A stretch of DNA of 64,000 bases from Clostridium_AW sp040797845 (GTDB lineage Bacteria > Bacillota > Clostridia > Clostridiales > Clostridiaceae). Shown in pieces: positions 18,057-26,812 of the stretch (positions are counted from its first letter, which is position 1; every line of letters starts with the position of its first letter). The notes under the pieces were generated by a model. The model saw nothing but the letters and a program-made list of their open reading frames with translations, did not search any database and was not told the DNA's origin. The stretch spans positions 186,001 to 250,000 of the forward strand of contig JBFNFA010000001.1 in NCBI GenBank assembly GCA_040797845.1, written 5' to 3'. Made by a program: the position numbers and the translations under genes.

Positions 18057-19190
18057 ATGGTTATTAAGAAGTATATTGTAAACAACATGAATGAAGCACT
18101 TACTAGAATTAGATATGAACTTGGAAAGGATGCTATAATCATTAGCCAAAGGAAGATAAAGCGTCCTGGGTTTCTAGGTTTTTTTCAGAAGAAAGTCATT
18201 GAAGTTACAGCTGCCATTGATAATAGCAATAAAGAAGAACAAGAAGAAAAAAAGCCAATGGAAAATGGAATAGACATTTTAAAAAAGATAGTAGAAAAGA
18301 ATAAAGAGGAATCTAATACAAATGAAAAGCTAAGCTATATTAAAAATGATAATCAAGATGACATATATAAAGAGCTTCAAGAGATGAAAAATATGATGAA
18401 TAAAATTGTAAGCAATTCATCTGGCGAAAAGGAAGAAAAAGATCCTCTTAAAATAACATTAGAAAAGGCAGATTTAAATGATAGTATTATAAAATCATTG
18501 ATGAACAGAGTGAATAATATGGAAGATGAGATTGATTCTATAGAAAAAGTTAAAGAAGCTTTAAAGGATGAAATTCATATATCCAATAGTTCTACAGATG
18601 GGATTATAGTTTTAGTGGGGCCTACAGGAGTAGGGAAAACTACAACCATAGCTAAACTGGCAGGAAGTCTAGCCTTGGTTCAAAAGAAGAAAGTTGGACT
18701 AATTACAATTGATACCTACAGGATTGGAGCTGTTGAACAGCTAAAGACCTATGCAGATATAATGAATATACCTTTTAAAGTGGTATTTACACAAAAGGAC
18801 ATGGATGAAGCTCTAGAGTCCATGAAGGACTTCGACACCATATTAATCGATACTACAGGAAGAAGCTCTAAAAATGCTATGCAGATATCTGAATTAAGAA
18901 TGCTTATAGATAAAATACAGACAGAAAATATACACTTAGTGATTAGTGCTACCATTAAAAATAAAGATATAACTACTATAGTAGAAGGCTATAAAATCCT
19001 TGGATTTAATAATGTTATAATAACTAAACTAGATGAAACAACATCTTATGGATCAATATTAAATATATTAGAAAGTGCTAAAAAGCCTTTAAGTTATGTC
19101 ACTATTGGACAAAGTGTACCTGACGATCTTAAGACACTTTCTAAAGAGGAAATAGTTAATTTAATATTAGGAGAGGATAATATATGCTAG
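18057..19190 (+). CDS. flhF: Flagellar biosynthesis SRP-type GTPase FlhF
   Basis: SRP-like GTPase that sets flagellar number and placement. It is 377 aa: a basic N-terminal domain, a charged linker, then the NG domain with P-loop GPTGVGKTTTIAKLAG (about 188-203), IDTYRIGAVEQLKTYADIM and ITKLDETTSYGSILN. It overlaps flhG, its activator, by seven bases. The likely ribosome site AAGGAG (18036-18041) lies inside flhA. Confidence 0.95.
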   Translation: MVIKKYIVNNMNEALTRIRYELGKDAIIISQRKIKRPGFLGFFQKKVIEVTAAIDNSNKEEQEEKKPMENGIDILKKIVEKNKEESNTNEKLSYIKNDNQDDIYKELQEMKNMMNKIVSNSSGEKEEKDPLKITLEKADLNDSIIKSLMNRVNNMEDEIDSIEKVKEALKDEIHISNSSTDGIIVLVGPTGVGKTTTIAKLAGSLALVQKKKVGLITIDTYRIGAVEQLKTYADIMNIPFKVVFTQKDMDEALESMKDFDTILIDTTGRSSKNAMQISELRMLIDKIQTENIHLVISATIKNKDITTIVEGYKILGFNNVIITKLDETTSYGSILNILESAKKPLSYVTIGQSVPDDLKTLSKEEIVNLILGEDNIC

Positions 19191-20074
19191 ATCAAGCGGC
19201 AGCACTAAGAAAATTAGCAAAGGAAGCAAAAGAATCAGAAGAAGTAGAAGAAAAGGAAGTAGAACAAAATAGTAAAGGACCTAAAATAATTACAGTAACC
19301 TCCGGTAAGGGAGGGGTTGGAAAGAGTAATTTTGTTGTAAATCTTTCAATAGCTCTACAAATGAGAGGGAAAAAAGTTTTAATTTTTGATGCTGACGTTG
19401 GAATGGGAAATGATGATGTACTAATGGGCTTCTTGCCTAAATATGATGTTAAAGATGTAATATTTAATAATATGGAGATTGAAGATGTAATAATTGAAGG
19501 ACCCTACGGAGTAAAATTGTTACCAGGAGGCTCTGGATTTACAGCTATAGAAGATATTTCTAAAGAAAAGAGAGATAAGTTTCTAAGAAAACTCACTTCT
19601 TTGGAGAATCTGGATTATATTATTATGGATACAGGAGCAGGGGTTAGCAGGAATGTTTTGGGGTTTATAGCATGTTCTGAAGAGCTCATTGTAATAACAA
19701 CGCCAGAACCTACTTCTCTTACTGATGCCTATTGTTTGTTAAAAGTAATCAACCATTTTAAGATAAAAACTTCTGCAAAGGTTGTAGTAAATAAAATAAT
19801 AAATTTTGAAGAAGGTATGGGAACTTATAATAAGTTTAACAATACCGTAAGTAATTTTTTAAATATTAAGTTAGATTATTTAGGAGCTTTATCTGAGGAC
19901 AAAAAGCTTATAGAAGCAGTTAGAAAACAAAAACCATTTGTGATAAGCTTTCCCAATGCTGAAGTATCAAAAGAAATAAATGATATTGCTACTAAAATAT
20001 TGGGAGAAAAAAATACAAAAGAAGGAACAGGAGTCCAAGGACTATTTAAAAAGTTGTTTAGTATTTTTTCATAG
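19184..20074 (+). CDS. flhG: Flagellar number regulator FlhG (MinD/ParA-type ATPase)
   Basis: ATPase that stimulates FlhF and limits flagellar number (also called YlxH or FleN). The 296-aa sequence has the deviant Walker A SGKGGVGKSNFVVNLS at about 40-55, the MinD-like VLIFDADVGMGNDDVLMGF, and DYIIMDTGAGVSRNVLGF as Walker B. The N-terminal helix (LDQAAALRKLAKE) matches the FlhF-activating motif of the family. Confidence 0.94.
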   Translation: MLDQAAALRKLAKEAKESEEVEEKEVEQNSKGPKIITVTSGKGGVGKSNFVVNLSIALQMRGKKVLIFDADVGMGNDDVLMGFLPKYDVKDVIFNNMEIEDVIIEGPYGVKLLPGGSGFTAIEDISKEKRDKFLRKLTSLENLDYIIMDTGAGVSRNVLGFIACSEELIVITTPEPTSLTDAYCLLKVINHFKIKTSAKVVVNKIINFEEGMGTYNKFNNTVSNFLNIKLDYLGALSEDKKLIEAVRKQKPFVISFPNAEVSKEINDIATKILGEKNTKEGTGVQGLFKKLFSIFS

Positions 20075-20085
20075 GGGATGGTATT

Positions 20086-20718
20086 ATGACGGATAATATT
20101 AAATTTTCAGTGAACAGTAAAATTGAAATATTAATGGATGATGATATATATAAAAGTAATATCCAAGATGTTTCAGATAGTTATGCAGGGATTAGTATAC
20201 CAGTAAGAGATGGGGTATATTTACCTTTAAAGAAAGGTGAACTAATAGAGGGGGTGTATTACACTCATAAAGGAGTTTATAAATTCACTACTGTGGTTAC
20301 AGGTAGAAAAATTGATAGAATTATGATGGTTCTTATTGCTAATCCAAAACAATTTGTAAAAATTCAAAGAAGGAATCATGTAAGAGTATCAATAGTATCA
20401 AAAGCCTGTTGTTCAGTAATAGATACAGGTAGAGATATTGAGTTTTTTGACGGCTACACTTTAGATGTAAGTGCAGGAGGCATGAAATTATCAACCTATA
20501 AAGAACTTCATGTAGGAAATATATTAGCGATATCATTATTACTGAAAGATGAAGAAGTTCATGTAAAAGGAAAAATAATAAGAGTAGAAAAAGAAGATAA
20601 AAAATATATATGTGGAGTTTCATTTATAGATGTGGATGATAAAACCGTAGAAAAAATAATTAGGTTATTATTCCAAATTATGAGGGAGCATAGGAAAAAT
20701 AGACCAGGGGGGTATTAG
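20086..20718 (+). CDS. ycgR: PilZ-domain flagellar brake protein YcgR
   Basis: c-di-GMP effector that slows the motor. The 210-aa protein has a YcgR-like N-terminal domain (about 1-93) and a C-terminal PilZ domain. Both ligand motifs are intact: RNHVR (RxxxR) near residue 96 and DVSAGG (D/NxSxxG) near 127. Its place between flhG and fliA in the flagellar operon agrees with the role. It ends three bases before the fliA start. Confidence 0.9.
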   Translation: MTDNIKFSVNSKIEILMDDDIYKSNIQDVSDSYAGISIPVRDGVYLPLKKGELIEGVYYTHKGVYKFTTVVTGRKIDRIMMVLIANPKQFVKIQRRNHVRVSIVSKACCSVIDTGRDIEFFDGYTLDVSAGGMKLSTYKELHVGNILAISLLLKDEEVHVKGKIIRVEKEDKKYICGVSFIDVDDKTVEKIIRLLFQIMREHRKNRPGGY

Positions 20719-20720
20719 CT

Positions 20721-21455
20721 ATGAGTGCAGTTGCAATCCCAGAAATGAGAGAAGAAATAGTAAAACAGTATATACCACTTGTAAAATATATAGCTTCTAG
20801 GATTATCATTGGTAAAACTAAATATATTGAGTTTGAGGATTTAGTTAGCTATGGAATGATTGGGCTTATGGATTCTATAAATAAATTTGACAAAAGTAAG
20901 GGAATGAAATTTTCCACTTATGCTTCAATCAGAATAAAAGGTTCTATGATTGATGAATTAAGAAAAATTAGCCCCATATCAAAAGGAGCTATGGACAAAT
21001 TAAATAAATATAATTATGCAATTGAAACCTTACAAAAGAAAAATTTTAGAGAGCCTAACATAAAAGAAATTAGTGAAGAATTAGGTATGACAATCGAAGA
21101 AGTATCTCAAATTGAAAATTACATAAACTATATATCCATAGTTTCTTTAGAGGATTTAATATTTTCAGAAGAAGATGATATCCCATTAATAGGAACCATT
21201 GTGGATGAAAAAAGTCCATGCCCTGAAAAAGATTTAGAGGAAAAAGAAATGTTAGAATATTTACAAAGGGCATTAGAGAACTTAAAAGAAAAGGACAAGA
21301 CTGTTTTGTCTCTTTACTATTATGAAAAGTTAACATTAAAAGAGATAGGAAAGATTTTAAGTGTCTCAGAATCAAGGGTTTGCCAACTTCATAGTAGAGC
21401 TATAATAAATTTAAGAGGGGAACTAAAACGATTGAAGTATAATATAGAAAATTAA
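20721..21455 (+). CDS. fliA: Flagellar RNA polymerase sigma factor FliA/SigD (sigma-28)
   Basis: Alternative sigma factor for late flagellar genes. The 244-aa protein has region 2 (EFEDLVSYGMIGLMDSINKF, then KGMKFSTYASIRIKGSMIDEL), region 3 (AIETLQKKNFREPNIKEISE) and region 4 (LKEIGKILSVSESRVCQLHS). It is preceded by GGGGGG-type purines. Its location near the end of the superoperon means late-gene activation depends on transcription reading through the preceding 20 kb, as in B. subtilis. Confidence 0.96.
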   Translation: MSAVAIPEMREEIVKQYIPLVKYIASRIIIGKTKYIEFEDLVSYGMIGLMDSINKFDKSKGMKFSTYASIRIKGSMIDELRKISPISKGAMDKLNKYNYAIETLQKKNFREPNIKEISEELGMTIEEVSQIENYINYISIVSLEDLIFSEEDDIPLIGTIVDEKSPCPEKDLEEKEMLEYLQRALENLKEKDKTVLSLYYYEKLTLKEIGKILSVSESRVCQLHSRAIINLRGELKRLKYNIEN

Positions 21456-21469
21456 TATAAGGTGATAGT

Positions 21470-21937
21470 ATGACAATATTTCTATTAATTATTGGTTTGT
21501 TTTTAATAACTATAAATGTAATTGCCATAAAAAAAGAAAAGAAATCTTTTTCTAAGGCTATGGATAATGCACAAGAAAATATTAATGACTATTCAATTGA
21601 AATTCTCAACTTAAGAAGGGAAATGGCAGAAACTATATTACAGCTTCAAATGGAAATAGAGGATTTAAAAGAAAGCATAAACTGCAAGAGCACAAAGATT
21701 GAAGACCTAGAAGAAGAGAAATTAATAGAGGATAAAAATGAAGAAAAATTAAAAGAAAGATCAGAAAAAAAAATAGAAGAGAAAATAGAGGAAAATAAGG
21801 TCGAAGAGAAGAATAATGTTAAAATAGATGAAGTAAAGCAGTTAATAGATAAAGGAATGGACTTAGACCAAGTAGCACAACATCTCCAGATAGGCAAGGG
21901 GGAATTGTTATTAATAAAAGAATTATATTTAAAATAA
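21470..21937 (+). CDS. SwrB/YlxL-like membrane protein (DUF6115 type)
   Basis: 155 aa with one N-terminal membrane helix (about 2-20), a long charged coiled coil (about 25-120, very Glu/Lys-rich) and a C-terminal helix-turn-helix-like segment, LIDKGMDLDQVAQHLQIGKG. This matches the layout of SwrB (YlxL), which follows sigD in B. subtilis and promotes activation of the flagellar export apparatus. The last codons before the TAA form T TTA AAA (21928-21934), a possible -1 slippery site leading into the next open frame. Confidence 0.82.
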   Translation: MTIFLLIIGLFLITINVIAIKKEKKSFSKAMDNAQENINDYSIEILNLRREMAETILQLQMEIEDLKESINCKSTKIEDLEEEKLIEDKNEEKLKERSEKKIEEKIEENKVEEKNNVKIDEVKQLIDKGMDLDQVAQHLQIGKGELLLIKELYLK

Positions 21938-21945
21938 AGGAGTTA

Positions 21946-22137
21946 ATATATTTCTTAAGTGATAAAAAACTTCTCTTAGGTTTAGGTATTGGAATAGTAT
22001 TTACTACAATGCTTATGGCAGGAGTAAAAATAAACTATCAGTTAAGTCCATATGAAATTGAGAAGAGAGCCCGCTCTATGGGAATGGAATATCCTCATGA
22101 AATGAAAGTAATAATAGATAAGGAAGTGAGCAAATGA
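21946..22137 (+). CDS. Small membrane ORF lacking a canonical start (possible -1 frameshift extension)
   Basis: An open frame runs from 21853 to TGA 22135-22137. It encodes a hydrophobic helix (LLLGLGIGIVFTTMLMAGVK) and a conserved-looking tail, YEIEKRARSMGMEYPHEMKV. It overlaps flgF/flgG by four bases (ATGA). No ATG, GTG, TTG or CTG occurs in this frame before ATG 22009, which lies inside the membrane helix. AAGGAG at 21937-21942 would fit only an ATA at 21946 with too short spacing. Either a rare start is used, a short 42-aa form is made from 22009, or ribosomes slip from the preceding gene at T TTA AAA. The coordinates given begin at the ATA. The protein is real-looking but unassigned. Confidence 0.55.
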   Translation: MYFLSDKKLLLGLGIGIVFTTMLMAGVKINYQLSPYEIEKRARSMGMEYPHEMKVIIDKEVSK

Positions 22138-22937
22138 TAAGAGGTATTTATACAGCTGTTTCAGGTATGATAACACAGGAAGGAAAACAGAATGTAATCA
22201 CTAATAATTTATCAAATGTTAATACTGTTGGATTTAAAGGAGAAGAATTATCTGTTAAGGAATTTGATAGGGTGCTTTTATATAACTATGACAAAATAGT
22301 TAATGGAAAAAATTATAGACAAGATTTAGGAGAGATTAGTTTAGGAAGTAAAATTGATGATGTAAACACTAAGTTTACTCAAGGTTCCTTTGAAAAAACT
22401 GATAAAGCTACGGATTTTGCCATAGAAGGTAGAGGATTTTTTACTGTTCAAAGAAATGATGGAATTGGTAATAACAGATATTACACTAGAGATGGTTCTT
22501 TTCATATAAATAGTAGAGGATACTTAGTGAATAGTAGTGGAGATAATGTTTTAGGTATTAATTTAGAAACAGAAGAAATTGAACCAATAAGAGTAAATAG
22601 CAATAATTTAGCATTAGATGGAGAAGGAACTTTAAATGTAGATGGGGTGGCATCCTATAGGTTCTACACTTGTGATTTTGGTCAAGGAAACAATGTAAAT
22701 GAAGATTATAAATCATTAGAAAAGGTTGGAGACAACCTTTATGCAGGAGAGAATGCAAGAGAAACTAATAATACTGCTATAAAACAATATAATCTAGAGA
22801 AATCAAATGTTAATGTTATAAAAGAAATGGTAGAAATGATGACAGTAATGAGAAATTTTGAAACTAATCAAAAGGTAATTCAATCACTAGATGAAACCTT
22901 AGGTAAAGCAGTAAATGAATTAGGTTCAATAAGATAA
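22134..22937 (+). CDS. flgF: Flagellar hook-basal body protein, FlgF/FlgG family (FlhO-like)
   Basis: 267-aa distal rod protein. The N-terminus MIRGIYTAVSGMITQEGKQN followed by TNNLSNVNTVGFKGEE and the C-terminal EMVEMMTVMRNFETNQKVIQ are axial-protein helices. The middle has FAIEGRGFFTVQ and YYTRDGSFHIN. It is the first of two adjacent paralogues that match flhO-flhP of B. subtilis. The F/G assignment between the pair is by order only. Confidence 0.88.
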   Translation: MIRGIYTAVSGMITQEGKQNVITNNLSNVNTVGFKGEELSVKEFDRVLLYNYDKIVNGKNYRQDLGEISLGSKIDDVNTKFTQGSFEKTDKATDFAIEGRGFFTVQRNDGIGNNRYYTRDGSFHINSRGYLVNSSGDNVLGINLETEEIEPIRVNSNNLALDGEGTLNVDGVASYRFYTCDFGQGNNVNEDYKSLEKVGDNLYAGENARETNNTAIKQYNLEKSNVNVIKEMVEMMTVMRNFETNQKVIQSLDETLGKAVNELGSIR

Positions 22938-22959
22938 TTTGATTGTAAGGGTGGTATAA

Positions 22960-23760
22960 ATGCTTAGAATACTTTGGAATGGTAGAAGTGCAATGACAGC
23001 TCAACAGGATAAATTAGACTCCATATCAAATAATTTATCTAATGTAAATACTGAAGGTTATAAGAGAATGGATGTAACTTTTAAAGATCTTATGTCCGAA
23101 ACATTAGACAGGAGAGGGTATCCTGTAAACGGAGGAGAGAATAAAAATTTAACTAATGGTACAGGAGTGAGAACCTCTAACTGGATAAGGGATACGAAGC
23201 AGGGTAATTTATTACAGACCAATGCAAAAACAGATTTAGCTATAGATGGAGAAGGATATTTTAGAGTGTTGACCCCTCAAAATGAATATAGATATATAAG
23301 ATCAGGAAGCTTTAATGTAGATACTAATGGAGATATTATAGATAAAAATGGCAACAAACTTTCCGTAGAATTATATGAAGAAGATTATGAAAGTGATGAA
23401 CCAATTAAATTTACAAAAGATAACTTTGTTATTAAGGAAGATGGTTCTTTATATGTTAAAACTAAAGATTTAACCACTGGAGAAGGATTAAGAGAAGTGG
23501 GAAGAGTAAATGTATATAATGCTATTGGAGATGATGCTTTTTTATCCGTTGGAGATAACCTTTATATGGCAAAGGAAGGGGTTAATCCAGTAGTTTCAGA
23601 TTCTAACATACTCCAAGGATTTGTAGAAGGATCTAATGTAGATGCTGGTAAAGAAATGACAGAAATGATACTAGCTCAAAGGGCATTTGAATTTGGATCA
23701 AGAACAATTAAAGCTGCAGACGAAATGTGGGGAATGGTTAATAATTTAAGAGGAAGATAA
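22960..23760 (+). CDS. flgG: Flagellar hook-basal body protein, FlgG family (FlhP-like)
   Basis: 266-aa distal rod protein, paralogue of the preceding gene. Signatures are ISNNLSNVNTEGYKRMDV near the N-terminus, LAIDGEGYFRV in the middle and EMTEMILAQRAFEFGSRTIK at the C-terminus. GGGTGG precedes the ATG. It is the last gene of the superoperon. A 20-bp perfect hairpin follows 22 bases later. Confidence 0.9.
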   Translation: MLRILWNGRSAMTAQQDKLDSISNNLSNVNTEGYKRMDVTFKDLMSETLDRRGYPVNGGENKNLTNGTGVRTSNWIRDTKQGNLLQTNAKTDLAIDGEGYFRVLTPQNEYRYIRSGSFNVDTNGDIIDKNGNKLSVELYEEDYESDEPIKFTKDNFVIKEDGSLYVKTKDLTTGEGLREVGRVNVYNAIGDDAFLSVGDNLYMAKEGVNPVVSDSNILQGFVEGSNVDAGKEMTEMILAQRAFEFGSRTIKAADEMWGMVNNLRGR

Positions 23761-23781
23761 TTTTTAATTGGATATTTACAT

Positions 23782-23829
23782 AAAGATAAAAGACTTTTTG
23801 GGAGCTTTACCAAAAAGTCTTTTATCTTT
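23782..23829. terminator. Strong, probably bidirectional terminator ending the flagellar operon
   Basis: A perfect 20-bp stem (23782-23801 with 23810-23829) and an 8-base loop, with T-runs in the 3' arm on both strands. It separates the + strand flagellar operon from the convergent minus-strand gene. Confidence 0.93.
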
Positions 23830-23866
23830 CAATAATTTTTAAAAGAAAAAATTATATCTTTAATTG

Positions 23867-24631
23867 TCAGCTAAATTTACGTATTATGATAAAGAAAGCC
23901 ACAAAACAAATCATACAAATACTATAAGCTATGCTTAAGTAGTCTTTAATGCAAATATCATCTATTTTATTGGTATATTCACCATAGCTTTTTATATAAT
24001 CTGTATTGTCATTATTAAAGTAATAATAAAAATTAACAGATTCTATATAAGCAGCTAAAATATCTACATTTAGTAGAGGCTTCATAAAAAAATTAATTAA
24101 GTAGTCTCCTTTAAAATCTATGGAGAATTTTTTATTTCTACAGATGTAAACTGTATATAGAATAACTTGAACAAAAAAAGCAGGGATTATAGTAATTAAA
24201 TTAAATAAAAAATTAAATAAAACAATATTGTTCTGTAAGCTTATGTTATAGATTAAGGTATATATTAGAGCTATATAATTGTTAAATACTAATATATATA
24301 TAATTGGAGCTATAAAACCACAAACAATAGAACGAGATATAAGGGAAATTGAGTCATAAAAATGTACCTTCTCCCTTTTTTTAAGATTTTTTCTCTCTGT
24401 ATTACTTATATCAATTACTATAAAACTAGTTATAAAGTTTAAAATTTCTTTATTAGTCCCTCTATATAAAAAATAAAGCAACACAAAGAGTAGTAAGTAA
24501 AAGATTGTAAGTAAAAAATCCTTCTTTAGTATTTTTCTAATTTTTAAATTTAACCTATAGAATATATGCTGTCTATCAATTTTCCATAAAAGCAAACTTA
24601 ATAAACATCCAAATAAGTAACCTACCCCCAT
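23867..24631 (-). CDS. Hypothetical multi-pass membrane protein
   Basis: 254 aa, unusually rich in I, L, F, Y and N, with about six predicted membrane helices: about 2-16, 38-56, 58-75 (weaker), 98-130, 138-165 and a C-terminal helix SIAYSICMICFVAFFIIIRK. A charged loop (about 78-92) and a Tyr/Asn-rich extracytoplasmic-looking stretch (about 195-225) separate them. I do not recognise the family. The start is supported by GGAGGG about nine bases before the ATG on the minus strand. It lies downstream of the 57-aa small gene and converges on the flagellar operon. Confidence 0.75.
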   Translation of the reverse strand: MGVGYLFGCLLSLLLWKIDRQHIFYRLNLKIRKILKKDFLLTIFYLLLFVLLYFLYRGTNKEILNFITSFIVIDISNTERKNLKKREKVHFYDSISLISRSIVCGFIAPIIYILVFNNYIALIYTLIYNISLQNNIVLFNFLFNLITIIPAFFVQVILYTVYICRNKKFSIDFKGDYLINFFMKPLLNVDILAAYIESVNFYYYFNNDNTDYIKSYGEYTNKIDDICIKDYLSIAYSICMICFVAFFIIIRKFS

Positions 24632-24692
24632 TTTTTCATCCCTCCATACTAACCTATTTATTAATTAATATGCAAAGGGATTACCTTTAATT

Positions 24693-24866
24693 CTAATCTT
24701 GTAGTTCTTCTATACTAACCTTTTTAATTTTTATGTGGAAAGATTCATTTTCTTCCTCATCTATTCTTGCCATTTCATATTGGTTATTACAAGGTTCATT
24801 AGGGTAATACATATTCATCATAGGACTAAAGTAAGGCATAATAGGATAAAAATATTTACAATACAT
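24693..24866 (-). CDS. Hypothetical 57-aa small protein, Tyr/Met/Pro-rich
   Basis: Minus-strand frame preceded by a perfect AGGAGGAG six bases before the ATG. The N-terminal half (MYCKYFYPIMPYFSPMMNMY) is rich in Tyr, Met and Pro. The C-terminal half is acidic then basic (DEEENESFHIKIKKVSIEEL). There is no membrane helix. The composition resembles small spore-associated or coat-type proteins, but no family is recognised. The strong ribosome site is the main evidence that it is translated. Confidence 0.6.
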   Translation of the reverse strand: MYCKYFYPIMPYFSPMMNMYYPNEPCNNQYEMARIDEEENESFHIKIKKVSIEELQD

Positions 24867-24942
24867 AAAAACTCCTCCTATAATTTAATCAGTATTATTA
24901 TATGTACCCTACTTCCATATGTTTACTAATTTTACATAAATA

Positions 24943-26583
24943 TTAATTGTTTTCCGTAGATGCCGCTGTCAATGGTGGTATAACTTGCTTTTTTCTAGAC
25001 ATAACGCCAGGAGCATAAATACTGTTTCCAACAAATTGTTTGTTAAATGCTTTGGCTACTATATGTTTTTCTTTTCCTGTAGCTAACAATTCAGAACCAT
25101 CTCTAAGCAGATCTGTAACTATTAGTACTAATAAATCGAAATTCTCCATTTCCGTTTTATTTTCCATATAACTTACCATATCATCTTTTATTAAATCAAA
25201 ACCTTCTCTATCCATAGTTATTATCTGACCTACTCCAACTCTAAGAGAACTCATTTTAAATATTTTAAAATCCTGATTGAATATTTCATCTACAGTTTTC
25301 CCTTGTAGAGAAGTACCGGCTTTAAACATCTCTTGAGCAAATTTATCTACATCTATATCTGCTATTTCACTCAATCTTTTTAACATAATCTTATCTGTAT
25401 TTGTAGAAGTCGGTGATTTAAATAATAAGGTATCAGAAATAATGGCTGAAGCTAGAATTCCAGCTATTTTTTTAGAAGGTCTTATGCCATTCTCAAAAAA
25501 TATGGAGGAAACAATTGTAGCAGTACAACCAACAGGTTCATTTCTAAAGTAAATTGGTGAGCCCGTTTGAATATCTCCAATTCTATGATGGTCAATTATT
25601 TCTAGTATTTCTGCATCTTCTAACCCAGGAACGGATTGAGCTTTCTCATTGTGATCAACTAAAATTATTTTTTTCTTATTTTTAGAAATAAGGTGATATC
25701 TTGATACGCTTCCTAGTACTTTATTTTCCCCATTTATAATAGGATAGCTTCTATATCTAGTTTCGATCATAATATCTTTTGCATCTTCAATTAAATCCTC
25801 TTCATTGAAGATTACTAGATTTTCACGAGACATAACATACTTTACAGGTATACTTTGAGGAATCAATCTGGCTGCGGTGAAAGTATCGTAAGGAGTTATA
25901 ATTATTGAACAATCTATTTCTTGTGCTTGTTTTAAAATGTTATCGCTAACTTCATTTTTGCCTGTAATTATCATAAGTGAAGCTTTGCATTCTAAAGTCA
26001 TCTTCTGAGCATCTTCTCTATCTCCACATATGACAATATCACCTTCTTCAATCATTTCTCGAGCATTGTCTGGATGCATTGCTGTAATTACTATTTTTCC
26101 TGTAAAAGGTTTTACACTTTCACTCATATAAATATATTCAGCAGAAAGGGTCTCCATTATATTTTCCAAAGTGGTATTGCTTTTTGAAAGTATAGCGTTA
26201 TCCCATATATCCATATATGTAGAAGTTATATTGGTAATGGATGCTAATCCAATTAATTTATCATTATCATCCACCACTGTAAGGGTTTTTACTTCATGTT
26301 TCTTCATTAATGACCAAGCCATCTTAAGTGACGTTTCGGGATGGATTGGAGGCATAATATCGAATTTTAAGTCTTTAATTTGAGGTTTTACTGTTTCTAC
26401 AAATTCTGGAGAAGATACTCCAAAATAGTCTAGTACAAATTGAGTTTCTCTATTTAAATCACCAAGTCTAATTGGTATTGCTTTTAAGCTTGTAGTCCTA
26501 TTTTTAAATTCAGCATAAGCTATGGCAGAACAAATTGAATCTGTGTCTGGATGCTTATGGCCGCTGATATAAACTTTTTCCAT
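24943..26583 (-). CDS. ppaC: Manganese-dependent inorganic pyrophosphatase with CBS and DRTGG domains
   Basis: Family II pyrophosphatase of 546 aa, hydrolysing PPi to phosphate in the cytoplasm. The catalytic core is split: SGHKHPDTDSICSAIAY at about 7-23 and IIDHHRIGD at about 330-338 hold the metal ligands. Between them lies a regulatory insert (about 70-310) of CBS, DRTGG and CBS domains. DHHA2 follows to the C-terminus. This is the architecture of the nucleotide-regulated CBS-pyrophosphatases (inhibited by AMP, activated by diadenosine polyphosphates in studied clostridial enzymes). AAGGAGTG precedes the ATG. Confidence 0.94.
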   Translation of the reverse strand: MEKVYISGHKHPDTDSICSAIAYAEFKNRTTSLKAIPIRLGDLNRETQFVLDYFGVSSPEFVETVKPQIKDLKFDIMPPIHPETSLKMAWSLMKKHEVKTLTVVDDNDKLIGLASITNITSTYMDIWDNAILSKSNTTLENIMETLSAEYIYMSESVKPFTGKIVITAMHPDNAREMIEEGDIVICGDREDAQKMTLECKASLMIITGKNEVSDNILKQAQEIDCSIIITPYDTFTAARLIPQSIPVKYVMSRENLVIFNEEDLIEDAKDIMIETRYRSYPIINGENKVLGSVSRYHLISKNKKKIILVDHNEKAQSVPGLEDAEILEIIDHHRIGDIQTGSPIYFRNEPVGCTATIVSSIFFENGIRPSKKIAGILASAIISDTLLFKSPTSTNTDKIMLKRLSEIADIDVDKFAQEMFKAGTSLQGKTVDEIFNQDFKIFKMSSLRVGVGQIITMDREGFDLIKDDMVSYMENKTEMENFDLLVLIVTDLLRDGSELLATGKEKHIVAKAFNKQFVGNSIYAPGVMSRKKQVIPPLTAASTENN

Positions 26584-26616
26584 TATAAAATCACTCCTTT
26601 TAACTTCTTATACAAT

Positions 26617-26669
26617 TAATATTAGATTTATCATATAATACTAGATTTATCCTATAGCTAGGTTCCTAG
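26617..26669. repeat. Tandem 16-bp direct repeats and a CTAGG palindrome upstream of ppaC
   Basis: TAATATTAGATTTATC (26617-26632) and TAATACTAGATTTATC (26636-26651) differ at one base and repeat with a 19-bp period. A palindrome CTAGGTTCCTAG follows at 26658-26669. They lie in the 229-bp divergent region between ppaC (minus) and the calcium ATPase (plus), so they may be regulator binding sites for one or both. Confidence 0.5.
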
Positions 26670-26812
26670 ATAAGTTTTTCTTGAAATTAAGAATCACTTA
26701 ATCTAGATAATAATACCAAAGATATATATAAATTTAAAGTAAATAATATTTTAATGTTTTATTTCATATATTTATTGTGATTACTATTAGCTATTATCAA
26801 GGGGGGAAAATC

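Noticed and set aside
24735..24929. Plus-strand 64-residue frame (FFLIYSCHFILVITRF...)
   Set aside because: It is antisense to the better supported 57-aa minus-strand gene with a perfect ribosome site and has no site of its own.
26640..26812. yybP-ykoY manganese riboswitch before the calcium-type ATPase
   Set aside because: No conserved GGGGAGUA-type core or matching stems found in the leader.
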